Origin: Acidimicrobiia bacterium
GTDB taxonomy: Bacteria; Actinomycetota; Acidimicrobiia; Spongiisociales; UBA5794
Length of the DNA stretch: 34,172 nt
Reading direction: 5' to 3'
Assembly (NCBI GenBank): GCA_036396535.1
Contig: DASWKR010000010.1
Location: forward strand, 1 to 34,172
Made by a program: the position numbers and the translations under genes. Numbering within the stretch: the first letter of the stretch is position 1; every line of letters begins with the position of its first letter. Under the pieces are notes generated by a model. The model was not told the DNA's origin, searched no databases, and saw nothing but the letters and a program-made list of their open reading frames with translations. Below, in pieces: positions 1 through 8,055 of the stretch.

Positions 1-26
1 GACACCTCGGCGGATGCCCGGACTCG

Positions 27-98
27 CTCGGGGGGGAGGACTCGAACCCCCAATAACAGGGCCAGAACCTGTCGTGTTGCCGATTACACCACCCCCGA
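27..98 (-). tRNA. tRNA-Gln, anticodon CUG
   Basis: On the minus strand the acceptor arms TCGGGGG (98-92) and CCCCCGA (34-28) pair perfectly. The D arm is GTG..TAATCGGCAA..CAC, the anticodon stem is ACAGG/CCTGT with loop TTCTGGC (anticodon CTG, complement of 63-65), and the T arm is GGGGG-TTCGAGT-CCTCC with one G-U pair. The discriminator is G and CCA is not encoded. It lies 103 nt downstream of gltX on the same strand. Reading CAG as Gln is certain from the anticodon; how it is charged is inferred to be through GluRS plus GatCAB, which are also in this window. Confidence 0.95.
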
Positions 99-201
99 AA
101 GTGGCCCGAGCAGGATACACGACATGGTCGATCCCCCTCCCAGGTCACGCGGGCACGACAAAGAGGCCGGGGCGCTCAACGTCACCTGCGGCTCGTCCAG
201 C

Positions 202-1647
202 TCACGACATCCTGGCGGATGCCTCTCGAAGGCGCTCCATCGATCGCTCCCTGCCGAGAGCCGCCAACGACTCGAAAAGCGGAGGGCTGACGGTCGAGCC
301 CGAGATCGCCACCCGTAGCGGCTGCAACCCGCTGCGGGCAGACAAGCCGTCCTCCTCGAGCATCGCCCGCAAGGATCGTTCGATGGCGCCGGCATCCCAC
401 GACTCGAGCGAGCCGAGCCTTTCGATCGCCCCCGCCAGCGCAGTCGAGGCACTCTCGTTCGCCGTCACCTTGGCCCACGTGTCGTCGTCGACGGCGACGT
501 CGGCGAACAGGAACCTCACCTGTTCCGGCACCTCCGTCAGGAGCCTGGCTCGTTCCTGGACGAGTGGTGCGATCTCGCTGAGCGTCGACCGCTCCTCATC
601 CGACAGGCTGCGCCCCAGGCCGTCCTCGACGAGGGGAAGCACTGCCGATGCGAACTTCTCGACGCCGAGATCCCTGATGTAGAGGCCGTTCAGCCATTGG
701 AGCTTCTCCACGTCGAAGATGGCAGCCGACTTGGTGACGTCCGATAGGTCGAAGCGCTCGATCATCTCCTCCATCGACACGACCGTGACGTCCGGGCCCG
801 GCGACCAGCCGAGGAGCGCCAGGTAGTTGTCCATCGCCTCCGGGAGGTAACCGCCCAGCCGGTAGGCCCGCAGTGACGTGTCGCCGTGGCGTTTCGAGAG
901 CTTCTTGCCGTCCGGCCCCATGAGGAGCGCCAGATGGGCAAAGACGGGAGGCTCGACGCCCAGCGCCTCCGAGAGGAGGATGTGCTTCGGGGTCGACGAG
1001 AGCAGGTCCTCTCCCCGCACGACGTGCGTGATCTCGAAGTCGACGTCGTCGACCGCGCTGGCGAGGTGGTACGTCGGCGTGCCGTCGGACCGCAGGATGA
1101 CGAAATCGTCCACCTGCACGTGGTCGAACGACACCTGGCCACGCACGAGATCGTCGAACGTCGTGACGCCCGGTCGGGGCACGGCGAACCGTATCGGCGC
1201 CCGCTCGCCGGCAGCCACGAGCCGCTCGGCGTGGTCGGGGTCGATCCGGTAGCGGCCGTCGTACGCCGGGGTCTTGCCTGTGGACCGCATCTCCTCCCGG
1301 AACGCCTCGAGCTGGGCGTCCGTCTCGAAGGAGTGGTACGCCAACCCCTCGGCGACGAGCGAGGCGGCGACGTCGCGGTACCGGTCGAGCCGCATGCTCT
1401 GCCGATACGGGGCATGCGGGCCGCCGACCTCGAGACCCTCGTCCCAGTCGAGTCCCAGCCAGCGGAGCCCGGCGTAGATGTCCTCCTGATAGAGCTCGTC
1501 GCTGCGTTCCCGATCGGTGTCGTCGCCGCGCAGGATGAACGTCCCGCCCCTGCCCTTGGAGAAGAGGTAGTTGTACAACGCCGCCCGGGCGTTGCCCACG
1601 TGCAGGTAGCCCGTGGGTGACGGAGCGAATCGGACCCTGACCGTCAC
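202..1647 (-). CDS. gltX: glutamyl-tRNA synthetase (class I)
   Basis: Charges tRNA-Glu with glutamate in the cytoplasm and, in bacteria that use GatCAB, usually also mischarges tRNA-Gln. It is 481 aa, normal for bacterial GluRS. The HIGH-type motif is H16-V-G-N inside FAPSPTGYLHVGNAR, and the KMSKS-type motif is KLSKR at about residues 247-251; an anticodon-binding helical C-terminus follows. The start is GTG, overlapping the TGA of the upstream FAH gene as GTGA (1644-1647). The reading frame stays open further upstream, but the sequence there has no family similarity. It is the last gene of ilvE-unknown-FAH-gltX and is followed by tRNA-Gln. Whether the enzyme is discriminating or non-discriminating cannot be read directly; the gatCAB operon nearby argues for non-discriminating. 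Confidence 0.97.
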   Translation of the reverse strand: MTVRVRFAPSPTGYLHVGNARAALYNYLFSKGRGGTFILRGDDTDRERSDELYQEDIYAGLRWLGLDWDEGLEVGGPHAPYRQSMRLDRYRDVAASLVAEGLAYHSFETDAQLEAFREEMRSTGKTPAYDGRYRIDPDHAERLVAAGERAPIRFAVPRPGVTTFDDLVRGQVSFDHVQVDDFVILRSDGTPTYHLASAVDDVDFEITHVVRGEDLLSSTPKHILLSEALGVEPPVFAHLALLMGPDGKKLSKRHGDTSLRAYRLGGYLPEAMDNYLALLGWSPGPDVTVVSMEEMIERFDLSDVTKSAAIFDVEKLQWLNGLYIRDLGVEKFASAVLPLVEDGLGRSLSDEERSTLSEIAPLVQERARLLTEVPEQVRFLFADVAVDDDTWAKVTANESASTALAGAIERLGSLESWDAGAIERSLRAMLEEDGLSARSGLQPLRVAISGSTVSPPLFESLAALGRERSMERLREASARMS

Positions 1648-2408
1648 CGGGCGGCCACCGGGTTCACGAGGACCCCGACGCCTTCGACCTCGACCTCGAC
1701 CCGATCGCCCGGCCGGATCGGACCGACGCCCGAGGGTGTCCCCGTGAGAATGACGTCTCCCGGCAGCAGCGTCATGATCCGCGAGATGAAGGAGATCAAC
1801 TCGCCGACGCCGAAGATGAGGTCGCTCGTCGAGCCGGACTGGGTGAGCTCCCCATTGACCCTGCAGATGACCGAGAGGCCCTCGAGCGGGTCGAGCTCCG
1901 TGTCGATCGCCGGTCCCAGGGGGCAGAAGGTGTCGTAGCCCTTCGCCCTGGTGAACTTGTTCTCGCGCTGCTGGATGTCCCTGGCGGTGACGTCGTTGGC
2001 GGCCGTGTACCCGAGGATGTGCGCTCCGACGTCCTCGATGTCGACGTCGCGCGCCACCTTCCCCATCACGACCGCCAGCTCTGCTTCGTGGTGAACGAGG
2101 TTCGAATCGGGCGGGATCCGGATCGTCTGCAGCGGCCCGATGACGGACGTAGGCGGCTTGAGGAACACGAGCGGCTCCTCCGGCACCACGTTCCCCATCT
2201 CCGACACGTGGTCGGCGTAGTTGCGGCCCGCCGCAACGATCTTCGTCGGGATCACCGGGGCGAGGAGCCGCGCTTCGTCCCAGGCGACGACGATCTCTGT
2301 CGGCTCCCACGCGACGAAGGGGGAGCCCCTGTGCAGCCGGATGCCCTCCGGCTCGACAGCTCCATACGAGATGTCGTCGCGATCGGTATCGACGCGAACG
2401 ATCTTCAT
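1644..2408 (-). CDS. fumarylacetoacetate hydrolase family protein
   Basis: A 254-aa single-domain FAH-fold enzyme. The metal-binding acidic residues are visible as E108 and E110 (HHEAELAVV) and D139 (GYTAANDVTARD). Other family marks are AAGRNYADH near residue 60, FLKP at 82-85 and the C-terminal LTGTPSGVG. Family members hydrolyse or isomerise acylpyruvate-type C-C bonds, for example 2-hydroxyhepta-2,4-diene-1,7-dioate isomerase, 5-oxopent-3-ene tricarboxylate decarboxylase and acylpyruvase. No aromatic-degradation genes are adjacent, so a housekeeping acylpyruvase or oxaloacetate-tautomerase role is as likely as catabolism. It starts 4 nt after the preceding unknown gene and overlaps gltX by 4 nt, so it is probably co-transcribed and translationally coupled. 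The family is certain; the substrate is unknown. Confidence 0.9.
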   Translation of the reverse strand: MKIVRVDTDRDDISYGAVEPEGIRLHRGSPFVAWEPTEIVVAWDEARLLAPVIPTKIVAAGRNYADHVSEMGNVVPEEPLVFLKPPTSVIGPLQTIRIPPDSNLVHHEAELAVVMGKVARDVDIEDVGAHILGYTAANDVTARDIQQRENKFTRAKGYDTFCPLGPAIDTELDPLEGLSVICRVNGELTQSGSTSDLIFGVGELISFISRIMTLLPGDVILTGTPSGVGPIRPGDRVEVEVEGVGVLVNPVAAR

Positions 2409-2412
2409 GCGC

Positions 2413-2931
2413 TCACCGGTCGATGCCCCGCCTGCCGCCGATCATGCGAGACCTGAGCTCGTCGAGCGTCCCTTGGAGCACGTCCCTGGGCACCGACGCC
2501 ACGATGTCCCGCACCTTGGCCCGATCGTGGCCGGCGCCCGCCAACCACGTCGCCCGGTCGGATTCGAGGCCGGCCAGGACCTCCTTGGGAAGGCCCTCCT
2601 GGCGGAACCCGAAGATGGTGTGTGCCAGCTCGATGTCCTCGCTCATCGGTGCCCGCCCGAACAGCGACGCCCTGGCAGCCGCCACGGCGGCGACGACCTC
2701 GTCGACGACGTGCCTGTCGAGGCCCTCGACGTCGATGTCGGCAGCCGATGCCAGGAGCAGGGCGTATCCGGGATCCGGGCCGGTGGTGCCGAACACGCCG
2801 CCCCACGGCACGTCTGCCGGCGACGTCAGCTCACCCGGCCTGGTGGGCGCCCAGCGACGTTCCGGCGCCCTGGCAGGCTTGGGCCGCGGGAGATCCGACA
2901 TCTCCAGCTCGATGTTCGGCTGCTGTCCCAC
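2413..2931 (-). CDS. conserved hypothetical protein, ilvE-gltX operon
   Basis: I do not recognise this 172-aa protein. The first ~50 residues are Pro/Arg-rich and probably disordered, with a PADVPWGGVFGTTGPDPGYALLLA stretch reading like a short conserved core. The rest is acidic and helical (DRHVVDEVVAAVAAARASLFGR, then IELAHTIFGF and VRDIVASVPRDVLQGTLDELRSRM). There is no signal peptide, membrane segment or cysteine motif. It starts with GTG one nucleotide after the ilvE stop and ends 4 nt before the FAH-family start, so it is embedded in that operon. The tight packing and typical codon usage indicate a real gene. A cytoplasmic helical protein is all the sequence supports. Confidence 0.75.
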   Translation of the reverse strand: MGQQPNIELEMSDLPRPKPARAPERRWAPTRPGELTSPADVPWGGVFGTTGPDPGYALLLASAADIDVEGLDRHVVDEVVAAVAAARASLFGRAPMSEDIELAHTIFGFRQEGLPKEVLAGLESDRATWLAGAGHDRAKVRDIVASVPRDVLQGTLDELRSRMIGGRRGIDR

Positions 2932-2932
2932 G

Positions 2933-3844
2933 TCAGACGTACTCGAGCCACTCAGGGTGCGTTCCGAGCTTGCCGGCGACGGTGTCTGCGAAAAGAGCCT
3001 GGGCGCGCCGAGTGATCGGCCCCGGCTTGCCGTCGCCGACGGGCCTGTCGTCCACCTCGCGCACGGGTGTCACCTCGGCGGCCGTTCCCGTGAGGAACAT
3101 CTCGTCGCCGTAGTACAGGTCGCTGCGATGGAAGGTCCGCTCGACGACCGTGTACCCGTCCTCCCGCAGCAGCGTCATCACAGATGCTCGAGTGATGCCG
3201 TCGAGGCAGCCGGCCGACACGGGCGGCGTGTAGACGATGCCGTCCCGCATCAGGAAGATGTTCTCGCCGCTGCCCTCCGAGATGAGCCCGTCCGTGTTGA
3301 GCATGATCGCCTCGTCGTAGCCGGAACGGACGGCCTCGACCTTGGCGAGGATGCTGTTGATATAGGTGCCCGTCGCCTTGGCATTCGGGAACACATCCAT
3401 CGGGAAGCGCCGCCAGCTCGACACCTTGGTCCTGATGCCGTTCTGGACGCCGTCCTCGCCGAGGTAGGCGCCCCACTCCCACGTGACGATGGCACTGCGC
3501 ACCTTGGCATTGGCGGGATTGAGCCCGACGGCACCCAGCTCCAGGAACACGATCGGGCGGATGTAGCCGGCCTCCAGCTCGTTGGCCCTGAGGAGCTCCT
3601 TGGTCGCCTCGTTGAGCTCCTCGACCGGCCATCCGATGTCCATGTGGTACGCCATCGCCGAGCGATGGAGCCGCGCCATGTGGTCGGTGAGCCGAAATAC
3701 CTGGGTGCCCTCGCCGGTCCGGTAGGCACGGATGCCTTCGAAGACCCCCGTGCCGTAGTGGAGGGCATGGGTGAGGACGTGAACGGTGGCGTCGTCCCAG
3801 AGGACCTGCTCGCCGTCCATCCAGATGTATCTCGTGGGTTCCAT
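2933..3844 (-). CDS. ilvE: branched-chain amino acid aminotransferase (fold IV)
   Basis: PLP-dependent transaminase of the last step of valine, leucine and isoleucine synthesis (2-oxo acid plus glutamate). It is 303 aa, the usual bacterial IlvE length. The family signatures are HALHYGTGVFEGIRAY near residue 27, the PLP lysine K156 in NAKATGTYINS, and the C-terminal EGSGENIFL and LTGTAAEVTPV segments. The ATG at 3844 fits the family N-terminus (YIWMDGEQVLWDDATVHV). It is the first gene of a four-gene minus-strand run. No TANNNT box precedes it; CATCAT six nucleotides upstream is the nearest match. D-amino-acid transaminase and aminodeoxychorismate lyase share the fold, but length and motifs fit IlvE best. 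Confidence 0.95.
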   Translation of the reverse strand: MEPTRYIWMDGEQVLWDDATVHVLTHALHYGTGVFEGIRAYRTGEGTQVFRLTDHMARLHRSAMAYHMDIGWPVEELNEATKELLRANELEAGYIRPIVFLELGAVGLNPANAKVRSAIVTWEWGAYLGEDGVQNGIRTKVSSWRRFPMDVFPNAKATGTYINSILAKVEAVRSGYDEAIMLNTDGLISEGSGENIFLMRDGIVYTPPVSAGCLDGITRASVMTLLREDGYTVVERTFHRSDLYYGDEMFLTGTAAEVTPVREVDDRPVGDGKPGPITRRAQALFADTVAGKLGTHPEWLEYV

Positions 3845-3907
3845 GGGCTCATGATGCCACGGTCCGCTGACGCCCGGGGCCGGTTTGCGGTGGCGGCCGG
3901 CCGGCGG

Positions 3908-5818
3908 TCAGTCCTTCAGGAACCTGTCGTGCCACTCGAGGATGATCTGGAACCGCTCGACCCGGTGCCTCGGCTTGCCGCTGCGCGACAGCTCGTGGCC
4001 CTCTTCCTCGGGGAACCTCACGAGCTCGGCCTCGACGCCGCTTCGCAGCAGCATCGCGAACAGCTGCTGGGCCTGCTCGACGGGGCAGCGCCAGTCACCG
4101 TCGCTGTGGAGCACGAGCGTCGGCGTGGTGATCCTGTGCGCCTCGGCGAGGGGGCTCGCCTTCCACCAGCGGTCCCAGTCCTCAGGGAGCTCACCCAGCA
4201 GGTACTGCCTGTCGAACCAGGGGCCGATGTCGGAGCTGCCCGAGAACGACATGAACGAGTAGAGCCCCCGCTCGGCGACGGCGGAGCGGAACCGCTGGTC
4301 CCTCGCCAGTATCCGCACGGTCGCCAGCCCTCCGTACGATCCTCCCATCACGCCCATCCGGTCGAGGTCGAGGCGGGGCTCGAGGGCGGCAGCCGCATCG
4401 ACGGCGGCGAGCAGATCGACCATGTCCGGGGGCGTGTCCTCGTCCCACCGACCCACCACGGCGCGCAGGTGCTCTGCCCCGTAGCCGCTCGACCCCCTCG
4501 GGTTGGTCGCCACGACCCCGTAGCCGGCGCCGACGTACACCTGGAACTCGTCGAAGTAGCCGTATCCGTACTGGGTCGCCGGGCCTCCGTGGATGTTGAG
4601 GAGGACCGGAACCTTTCCTTCGCCGGGAGGCAGGTAGATCCATCCCTCAACGGTGGTCCCGTCGTGGTCGATCGTGAAGCGACGAGGTACCACGGGAGAT
4701 GCGGCCGCTGCAAATCCCTCGTTCAATGACGTGATCTGCTTCTCCGTCCCGTGTTCCCACCAGTACACCTCGCCGGGATTCGTCGGGTCGGTCGCCGTCA
4801 GCACCGCCGCCGAGCCGTCGGGGCGAGGCGACACGCCGGTGATCACCCGGTCCCCCGCCATCAAGGCGGCGATCGTGCCGTCCCGTTCGAGCCGCACGAC
4901 CTTCATCCGGCCCTCGTCCTCGAGGAGACTGATGGCCGATCCGTCGTCGAGCCACTGCGGCCCCGCCGGCGCCACGGCCGGCGAGTGCGGCACCAGCGCC
5001 CGGTCGATCGACGTCACGGGCCCCTCTCCGAGCCGCTCGAGTTGCAGGACACTCGGTCCCGCCCACCTGTCGTCGAGGCCGATGGCGTGCAGGGCGCCCG
5101 TGGCGTCGTATGAGGGCACGCTCCACAGGCCGACGTCGGTGCGCGGTTCGGCCTCGCCTCCACCAGCCGGAACGGTGAAGACCTGGCGTCCCGGGTCGAG
5201 GCTGCGCTCCGGGTGGCGAGCACTGACGAACGCGATCTCCGAGCCGTCCGGACTCCAGGCGATGCTCGCCTCGTCGAAGTCACCCGGCGTCAGGCAAACC
5301 GGATCCACGCCGCCTTCCGGATCGACCACCCAGACGTGATCGCGCCGGTCGTGGACCCACCCCTTGCCGTCGAATCGAGCAGGGAGCTCGGTGATCCTGC
5401 GGGGGCGCCGGGAGCGCTCTTCGTCCGGCACGTCTGGTTGACGCCACTCCCCCGCCACGACGGCGATCCGCTCGCCGTCGGGAGCCCACGCCAGGTCGGA
5501 GACACCGAGCGGCAAGTCGGTCGCGATCGATGCCTCTCCACCGTCGATCGGCAACAGCGCCAGTTGGGGCTTGGCCCCATCCGATTCTTGCTTGCGGAGG
5601 AAGGCGATGCGAGTGCCGTCCGGCGACCATCGTGGCGACGTGTCACCCGAACCCGCGGTGACGGCACGGGCTGTCGAGCCATCCCACACCCAGATGCGCT
5701 TCACATAGCGATCGCGCTCCAAGTCGATCTCGGTGACCACGAAGGCGGCCCTCACCCCGTCTGGATGGATCCGAGGATCCGACGGAACGCGCATCGCGTC
5801 TAGCTGCTCGGGAAGCAC
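3908..5818 (-). CDS. S9 family prolyl oligopeptidase-type peptidase
   Basis: A 636-aa serine peptidase of the acylaminoacyl-peptidase/prolyl oligopeptidase group. The N-terminal ~370 residues form a PD40-type beta-propeller, with repeats such as PRWSPDGTRIAFL and IAWSPDGSEIAFV. The C-terminal alpha/beta-hydrolase domain carries the triad S494 (GGSYGG), D575 (HSDGDWRCP) and H608 (EEEGHELS). There is no signal peptide, so it is probably cytosolic and acts on short peptides. I place the start at GTG 5818 because GGAGG (5827-5823) lies 4 nt before it and the protein then begins LPEQLDAMRVPSDP, the family N-terminus. ATG 5851 is an alternative adding 11 residues. A TATGGT box at 5852-5847 would give a short leader. 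A weak GC-rich stem-loop at 3878-3902 follows the gene. Confidence 0.93.
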   Translation of the reverse strand: MLPEQLDAMRVPSDPRIHPDGVRAAFVVTEIDLERDRYVKRIWVWDGSTARAVTAGSGDTSPRWSPDGTRIAFLRKQESDGAKPQLALLPIDGGEASIATDLPLGVSDLAWAPDGERIAVVAGEWRQPDVPDEERSRRPRRITELPARFDGKGWVHDRRDHVWVVDPEGGVDPVCLTPGDFDEASIAWSPDGSEIAFVSARHPERSLDPGRQVFTVPAGGGEAEPRTDVGLWSVPSYDATGALHAIGLDDRWAGPSVLQLERLGEGPVTSIDRALVPHSPAVAPAGPQWLDDGSAISLLEDEGRMKVVRLERDGTIAALMAGDRVITGVSPRPDGSAAVLTATDPTNPGEVYWWEHGTEKQITSLNEGFAAAASPVVPRRFTIDHDGTTVEGWIYLPPGEGKVPVLLNIHGGPATQYGYGYFDEFQVYVGAGYGVVATNPRGSSGYGAEHLRAVVGRWDEDTPPDMVDLLAAVDAAAALEPRLDLDRMGVMGGSYGGLATVRILARDQRFRSAVAERGLYSFMSFSGSSDIGPWFDRQYLLGELPEDWDRWWKASPLAEAHRITTPTLVLHSDGDWRCPVEQAQQLFAMLLRSGVEAELVRFPEEEGHELSRSGKPRHRVERFQIILEWHDRFLKD

Positions 5819-5846
5819 CGCACCTCCGATCGCCGAGGACCACCTC

Positions 5847-5852
5847 ACCATA
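5847..5852 (-). promoter_or_regulatory. candidate -10 box (TATGGT) for the S9 peptidase
   Basis: TATGGT on the minus strand would start transcription near 5840, giving a leader of about 20 nt that contains the GGAGG ribosome site before GTG 5818. It overlaps the alternative ATG at 5851, which argues against that ATG as the start. No clear -35 box is seen. Confidence 0.4.
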
Positions 5853-5871
5853 CCGAGACGAGCACGTCGAG

Positions 5872-5893
5872 CGTTCACCCCATCGTTCACCCC
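5872..5893. repeat. 10-bp direct repeat in the S9/pgpA divergent region
   Basis: CGTTCACCCC occurs at 5872-5881 and again at 5884-5893, a 12-bp period close to one helical turn. It lies between the divergent S9 peptidase and pgpA promoters, so it could bind a regulator as a tandem site. Nothing identifies the regulator. Confidence 0.5.
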
Positions 5894-5913
5894 GGCGAAA
5901 GCCGACCGGCCTC

Positions 5914-5919
5914 TACCCT
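5914..5919 (+). promoter_or_regulatory. candidate -10 box (TACCCT) for pgpA, leaderless
   Basis: TACCCT ends 6 nt before the pgpA ATG at 5926, and no Shine-Dalgarno sequence intervenes. Transcription would begin at or next to the start codon, giving a leaderless mRNA. Confidence 0.55.
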
Positions 5920-5925
5920 CCCGAG

Positions 5926-6375
5926 ATGCGCAGGTGGATCGCGGCGGGGTTCGGGACGGGGTTCGTGCCAAGGCGGCTCTGGGGCGGGACCCAGGGCGGC
6001 GGCACGCTGGCGGCCCTCCTCGTCTCGGCAGCCGGCATCGCCTTGTGGGATGCCCCCGTGTTGGCGGGGGTCGCCCTCGCCTCGTCGGCCACCGCGGCCT
6101 CGCTGTGGGCCGCTGCCCCATGGGCGATCGATGGAGACGATCCTGCCTGGATAACGATCGACGAGGTGGCGGGGACGGCCGTGGCAATGATCGGCCTGGC
6201 CGGGTGGCCCTGGCTGGCCGCCGTGCTCGTGGCGAGGCTGGCGGACATCTTCAAGGTGCTCCCCGGGGTCCGGCAGGCCGAGATGGTCCCGGGACCGGTC
6301 GGGATCGTGGCCGACGACCTCGTGGCGGGCGGATACGGCCTTGTGGTCGGGTGGGCGGTGAAGCTGCTCAGCTGA
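5926..6375 (+). CDS. pgpA: phosphatidylglycerophosphatase A family protein
   Basis: Membrane phosphatase that converts phosphatidylglycerol-phosphate to phosphatidylglycerol. It is 149 aa, close to the usual ~150-170. PgpA hallmarks are an N-terminal GTGFVPRR...GGTQGGGTLAALL corresponding to the family's Gly/Pro-rich opening, the acidic IDEVAG block around residues 80-90, and the C-terminal PGPVGIVADDLVAG with the paired Asp. Hydrophobic stretches at about 25-40, 45-65, 85-105 and 130-147 are consistent with several membrane helices. It is preceded by a leaderless-type promoter, is divergent from the S9 peptidase, and its last 8 nt overlap the 3' end of serA on the other strand. The phage-like name PgpA is by family; no other phospholipid gene is adjacent. 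Confidence 0.87.
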   Translation: MRRWIAAGFGTGFVPRRLWGGTQGGGTLAALLVSAAGIALWDAPVLAGVALASSATAASLWAAAPWAIDGDDPAWITIDEVAGTAVAMIGLAGWPWLAAVLVARLADIFKVLPGVRQAEMVPGPVGIVADDLVAGGYGLVVGWAVKLLS

Positions 6376-7951
6376 GGTCGATGAAGCGTGCCGCCAGCAC
6401 GTTCGGCGTGGCCAGCAGTTCGTCGACGATCTCCTGCGGGATCGTCCCGTCGATGCTGAGAGCCATCATCATGGCGTCACCGGCCTTCTGGCGGCCGACG
6501 ACCATGTTGGCGATGTTGACGCCGGCGTCGCCGAGCACCGTGCCGACCCTCCCGATCACCCCGGGGACGTCGTCGTTGCGGACCAGGAGCATGTGATCGG
6601 TGATCGGGACCTCGATCTCGTAGCCGTCGATCTCCAGGAGCACCAGGCCTTTGCGCTCCATGACGGTCCCGGCGATCACCCGGTGGACGTCGCCGACGAC
6701 TCCACTGATGGTCAGAACGGTGGCGTAGTCCCCTCCATCGGCCAAGCTCGTCTCGCGCACCGTCATGCCTCGCTTCTCGGCCAGCATCGGAGCGTTGACG
6801 TATGACACCGGCTCGTCGGTCACCTTGCTGAGCGCGCCCTTCAACGCTCCGAGGGCGATCGGCTTGATCGACCCTCCTGCGACCCTCCCCGCCACACGGA
6901 CGTCGAGAGTCTCTGGAAGCCCTCGTGCGAACACGACGAAGATCTTCCCGAGATGCTCCGCCAGCGGCAGGAATGGGCGGATCTCGTCCGAAGCGCCGGG
7001 GCCCAGGTCGAGGTTGACGGCGGACAGGACGAGGTCGCCGCTCAGCGCGGCAGCCACCGCCTCCGCCACAGCAAGGCCCGCCTTGTCCTGGGCCTCGTGG
7101 GTCGAGGCACCGAGGTGGGGGGTGACGACGACTTGCGGCAGCGCCAACAGGGGGCTGTCCGTCGCCGGCTCCACTGCGAAGACGTCGACGGCGGCCCCGG
7201 CGACGTGGCCCTCTTCGATCGCTTCGACGAGCGCCACCTCGTCGACGATGCCTCCCCTGGCGACATTGACGATGCGGACGCCGCGCTTCATGCGGCGCAG
7301 CGCCTCGGCGTCGATGAGCCCCTCCGTCTCCCGCGTGCGGGGGAGATGGATGGTCACGAAATCGGCTGCCTGGAGAACTGCGTCTAGATCGCCGAGCTCG
7401 ACCCCGATCCTCCTCGCCCGGTCCTCTGAGACATACGGGTCGAAGGCGACGATCCGCATGCCGAAAGCGGAGGCACGTTGGGCGACGAGAGTGCCGATCC
7501 GGCCGAGGCCGAGCACGCCGAGCACCTTGCCGTGCAACTCGACCCCCTTGAACCTGGCCCGTTCCCATGCGCCGCCACGCAGCGAGGCGTCCGCCTCTGG
7601 GACTCTGCGGGCCTGGGCGAGCAGAAGCGCCATGGTGAGCTCGGCCGCCGAGATCGTGTTGGCCTCGGGAGCGTTCACAACGAGGACCCCGGCCCTGGTG
7701 GCGGCGTCGAGGTCGATGTTGTCGACGCCGATCCCGGCGCGCCCGATCACCTGCAACCGGGGCGCCGCCGCGATCAGCTCGGCGTCCACCTTCGTCGCCG
7801 ACCTGACGATGAGCCCTGCCGCCGCGCCGAGCCGCCCAAGGAGATCGGCGCGATCTGCTCCGACGGCGACATCCAGACCGCAATGCGGGCGCAGCACATC
7901 GAGACCGGCGTCCGAGATGGCTTCGGCGACAACGACGAGGGGCTTCTCCAT
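6368..7951 (-). CDS. serA: D-3-phosphoglycerate dehydrogenase, long (ACT) form
   Basis: First step of serine synthesis: 3-phosphoglycerate plus NAD+ to 3-phosphohydroxypyruvate. It is 527 aa from ATG 7951, matching the actinobacterial long form with substrate-binding, NAD-binding, ASB (intervening) and ACT domains. The Rossmann motif GLGRIG is at about residues 141-147. VNVARGGIVDE and TPHLGASTHEAQ are the 2-hydroxyacid dehydrogenase signatures, and the latter contains the catalytic His. The C-terminal ~75 residues (LLVRNDDVPGVIGRVGTVL...) are an ACT domain, which in this family binds serine for feedback control. A GTG at 7978 would add nine residues unlike the family, so ATG is preferred. 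No Shine-Dalgarno is seen; GATGAT lies 9 nt upstream. It is divergent from the LCP gene. Confidence 0.96.
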   Translation of the reverse strand: MEKPLVVVAEAISDAGLDVLRPHCGLDVAVGADRADLLGRLGAAAGLIVRSATKVDAELIAAAPRLQVIGRAGIGVDNIDLDAATRAGVLVVNAPEANTISAAELTMALLLAQARRVPEADASLRGGAWERARFKGVELHGKVLGVLGLGRIGTLVAQRASAFGMRIVAFDPYVSEDRARRIGVELGDLDAVLQAADFVTIHLPRTRETEGLIDAEALRRMKRGVRIVNVARGGIVDEVALVEAIEEGHVAGAAVDVFAVEPATDSPLLALPQVVVTPHLGASTHEAQDKAGLAVAEAVAAALSGDLVLSAVNLDLGPGASDEIRPFLPLAEHLGKIFVVFARGLPETLDVRVAGRVAGGSIKPIALGALKGALSKVTDEPVSYVNAPMLAEKRGMTVRETSLADGGDYATVLTISGVVGDVHRVIAGTVMERKGLVLLEIDGYEIEVPITDHMLLVRNDDVPGVIGRVGTVLGDAGVNIANMVVGRQKAGDAMMMALSIDGTIPQEIVDELLATPNVLAARFIDLS

Positions 7952-7994
7952 GCGCCAGGCATCATCGCAGGCGGACACGAGGACGAGGAATCGA

Positions 7995-8009
7995 GCGGCC
8001 TCCGGCCGC
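7995..8009. repeat. inverted repeat in the serA/LCP divergent region
   Basis: GCGGCC-TCC-GGCCGC is a perfect 6-bp inverted repeat, 34 bp upstream of the -10 box of the LCP gene and 43 bp upstream of the serA ATG. It may be an operator shared by both genes. In such GC-rich DNA a chance palindrome of this size is not rare. Confidence 0.35.
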
Positions 8010-8042
8010 GCCGCGTCTCCCGGTCAAATCCGGTTCCGCTCC

Positions 8043-8048
8043 TAATCT
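8043..8048 (+). promoter_or_regulatory. candidate -10 box (TAATCT), leaderless LCP gene
   Basis: TAATCT ends 7 nt before ATG 8056 with no Shine-Dalgarno between, so the transcript would start at the start codon. Confidence 0.55.
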
Positions 8049-8055
8049 CGGCGAG

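Noticed and set aside
1-26. A second tRNA gene following tRNA-Gln
   Set aside because: Only 26 bases remain and no arm of a cloverleaf can be closed, so nothing can be claimed.
2423-4729. Long open frame on the plus strand opposite ilvE and the S9 peptidase
   Set aside because: It runs antisense to well-supported genes, has no recognisable motif and is the usual by-product of high-GC third codon positions. Many similar frames were dismissed for the same reason.
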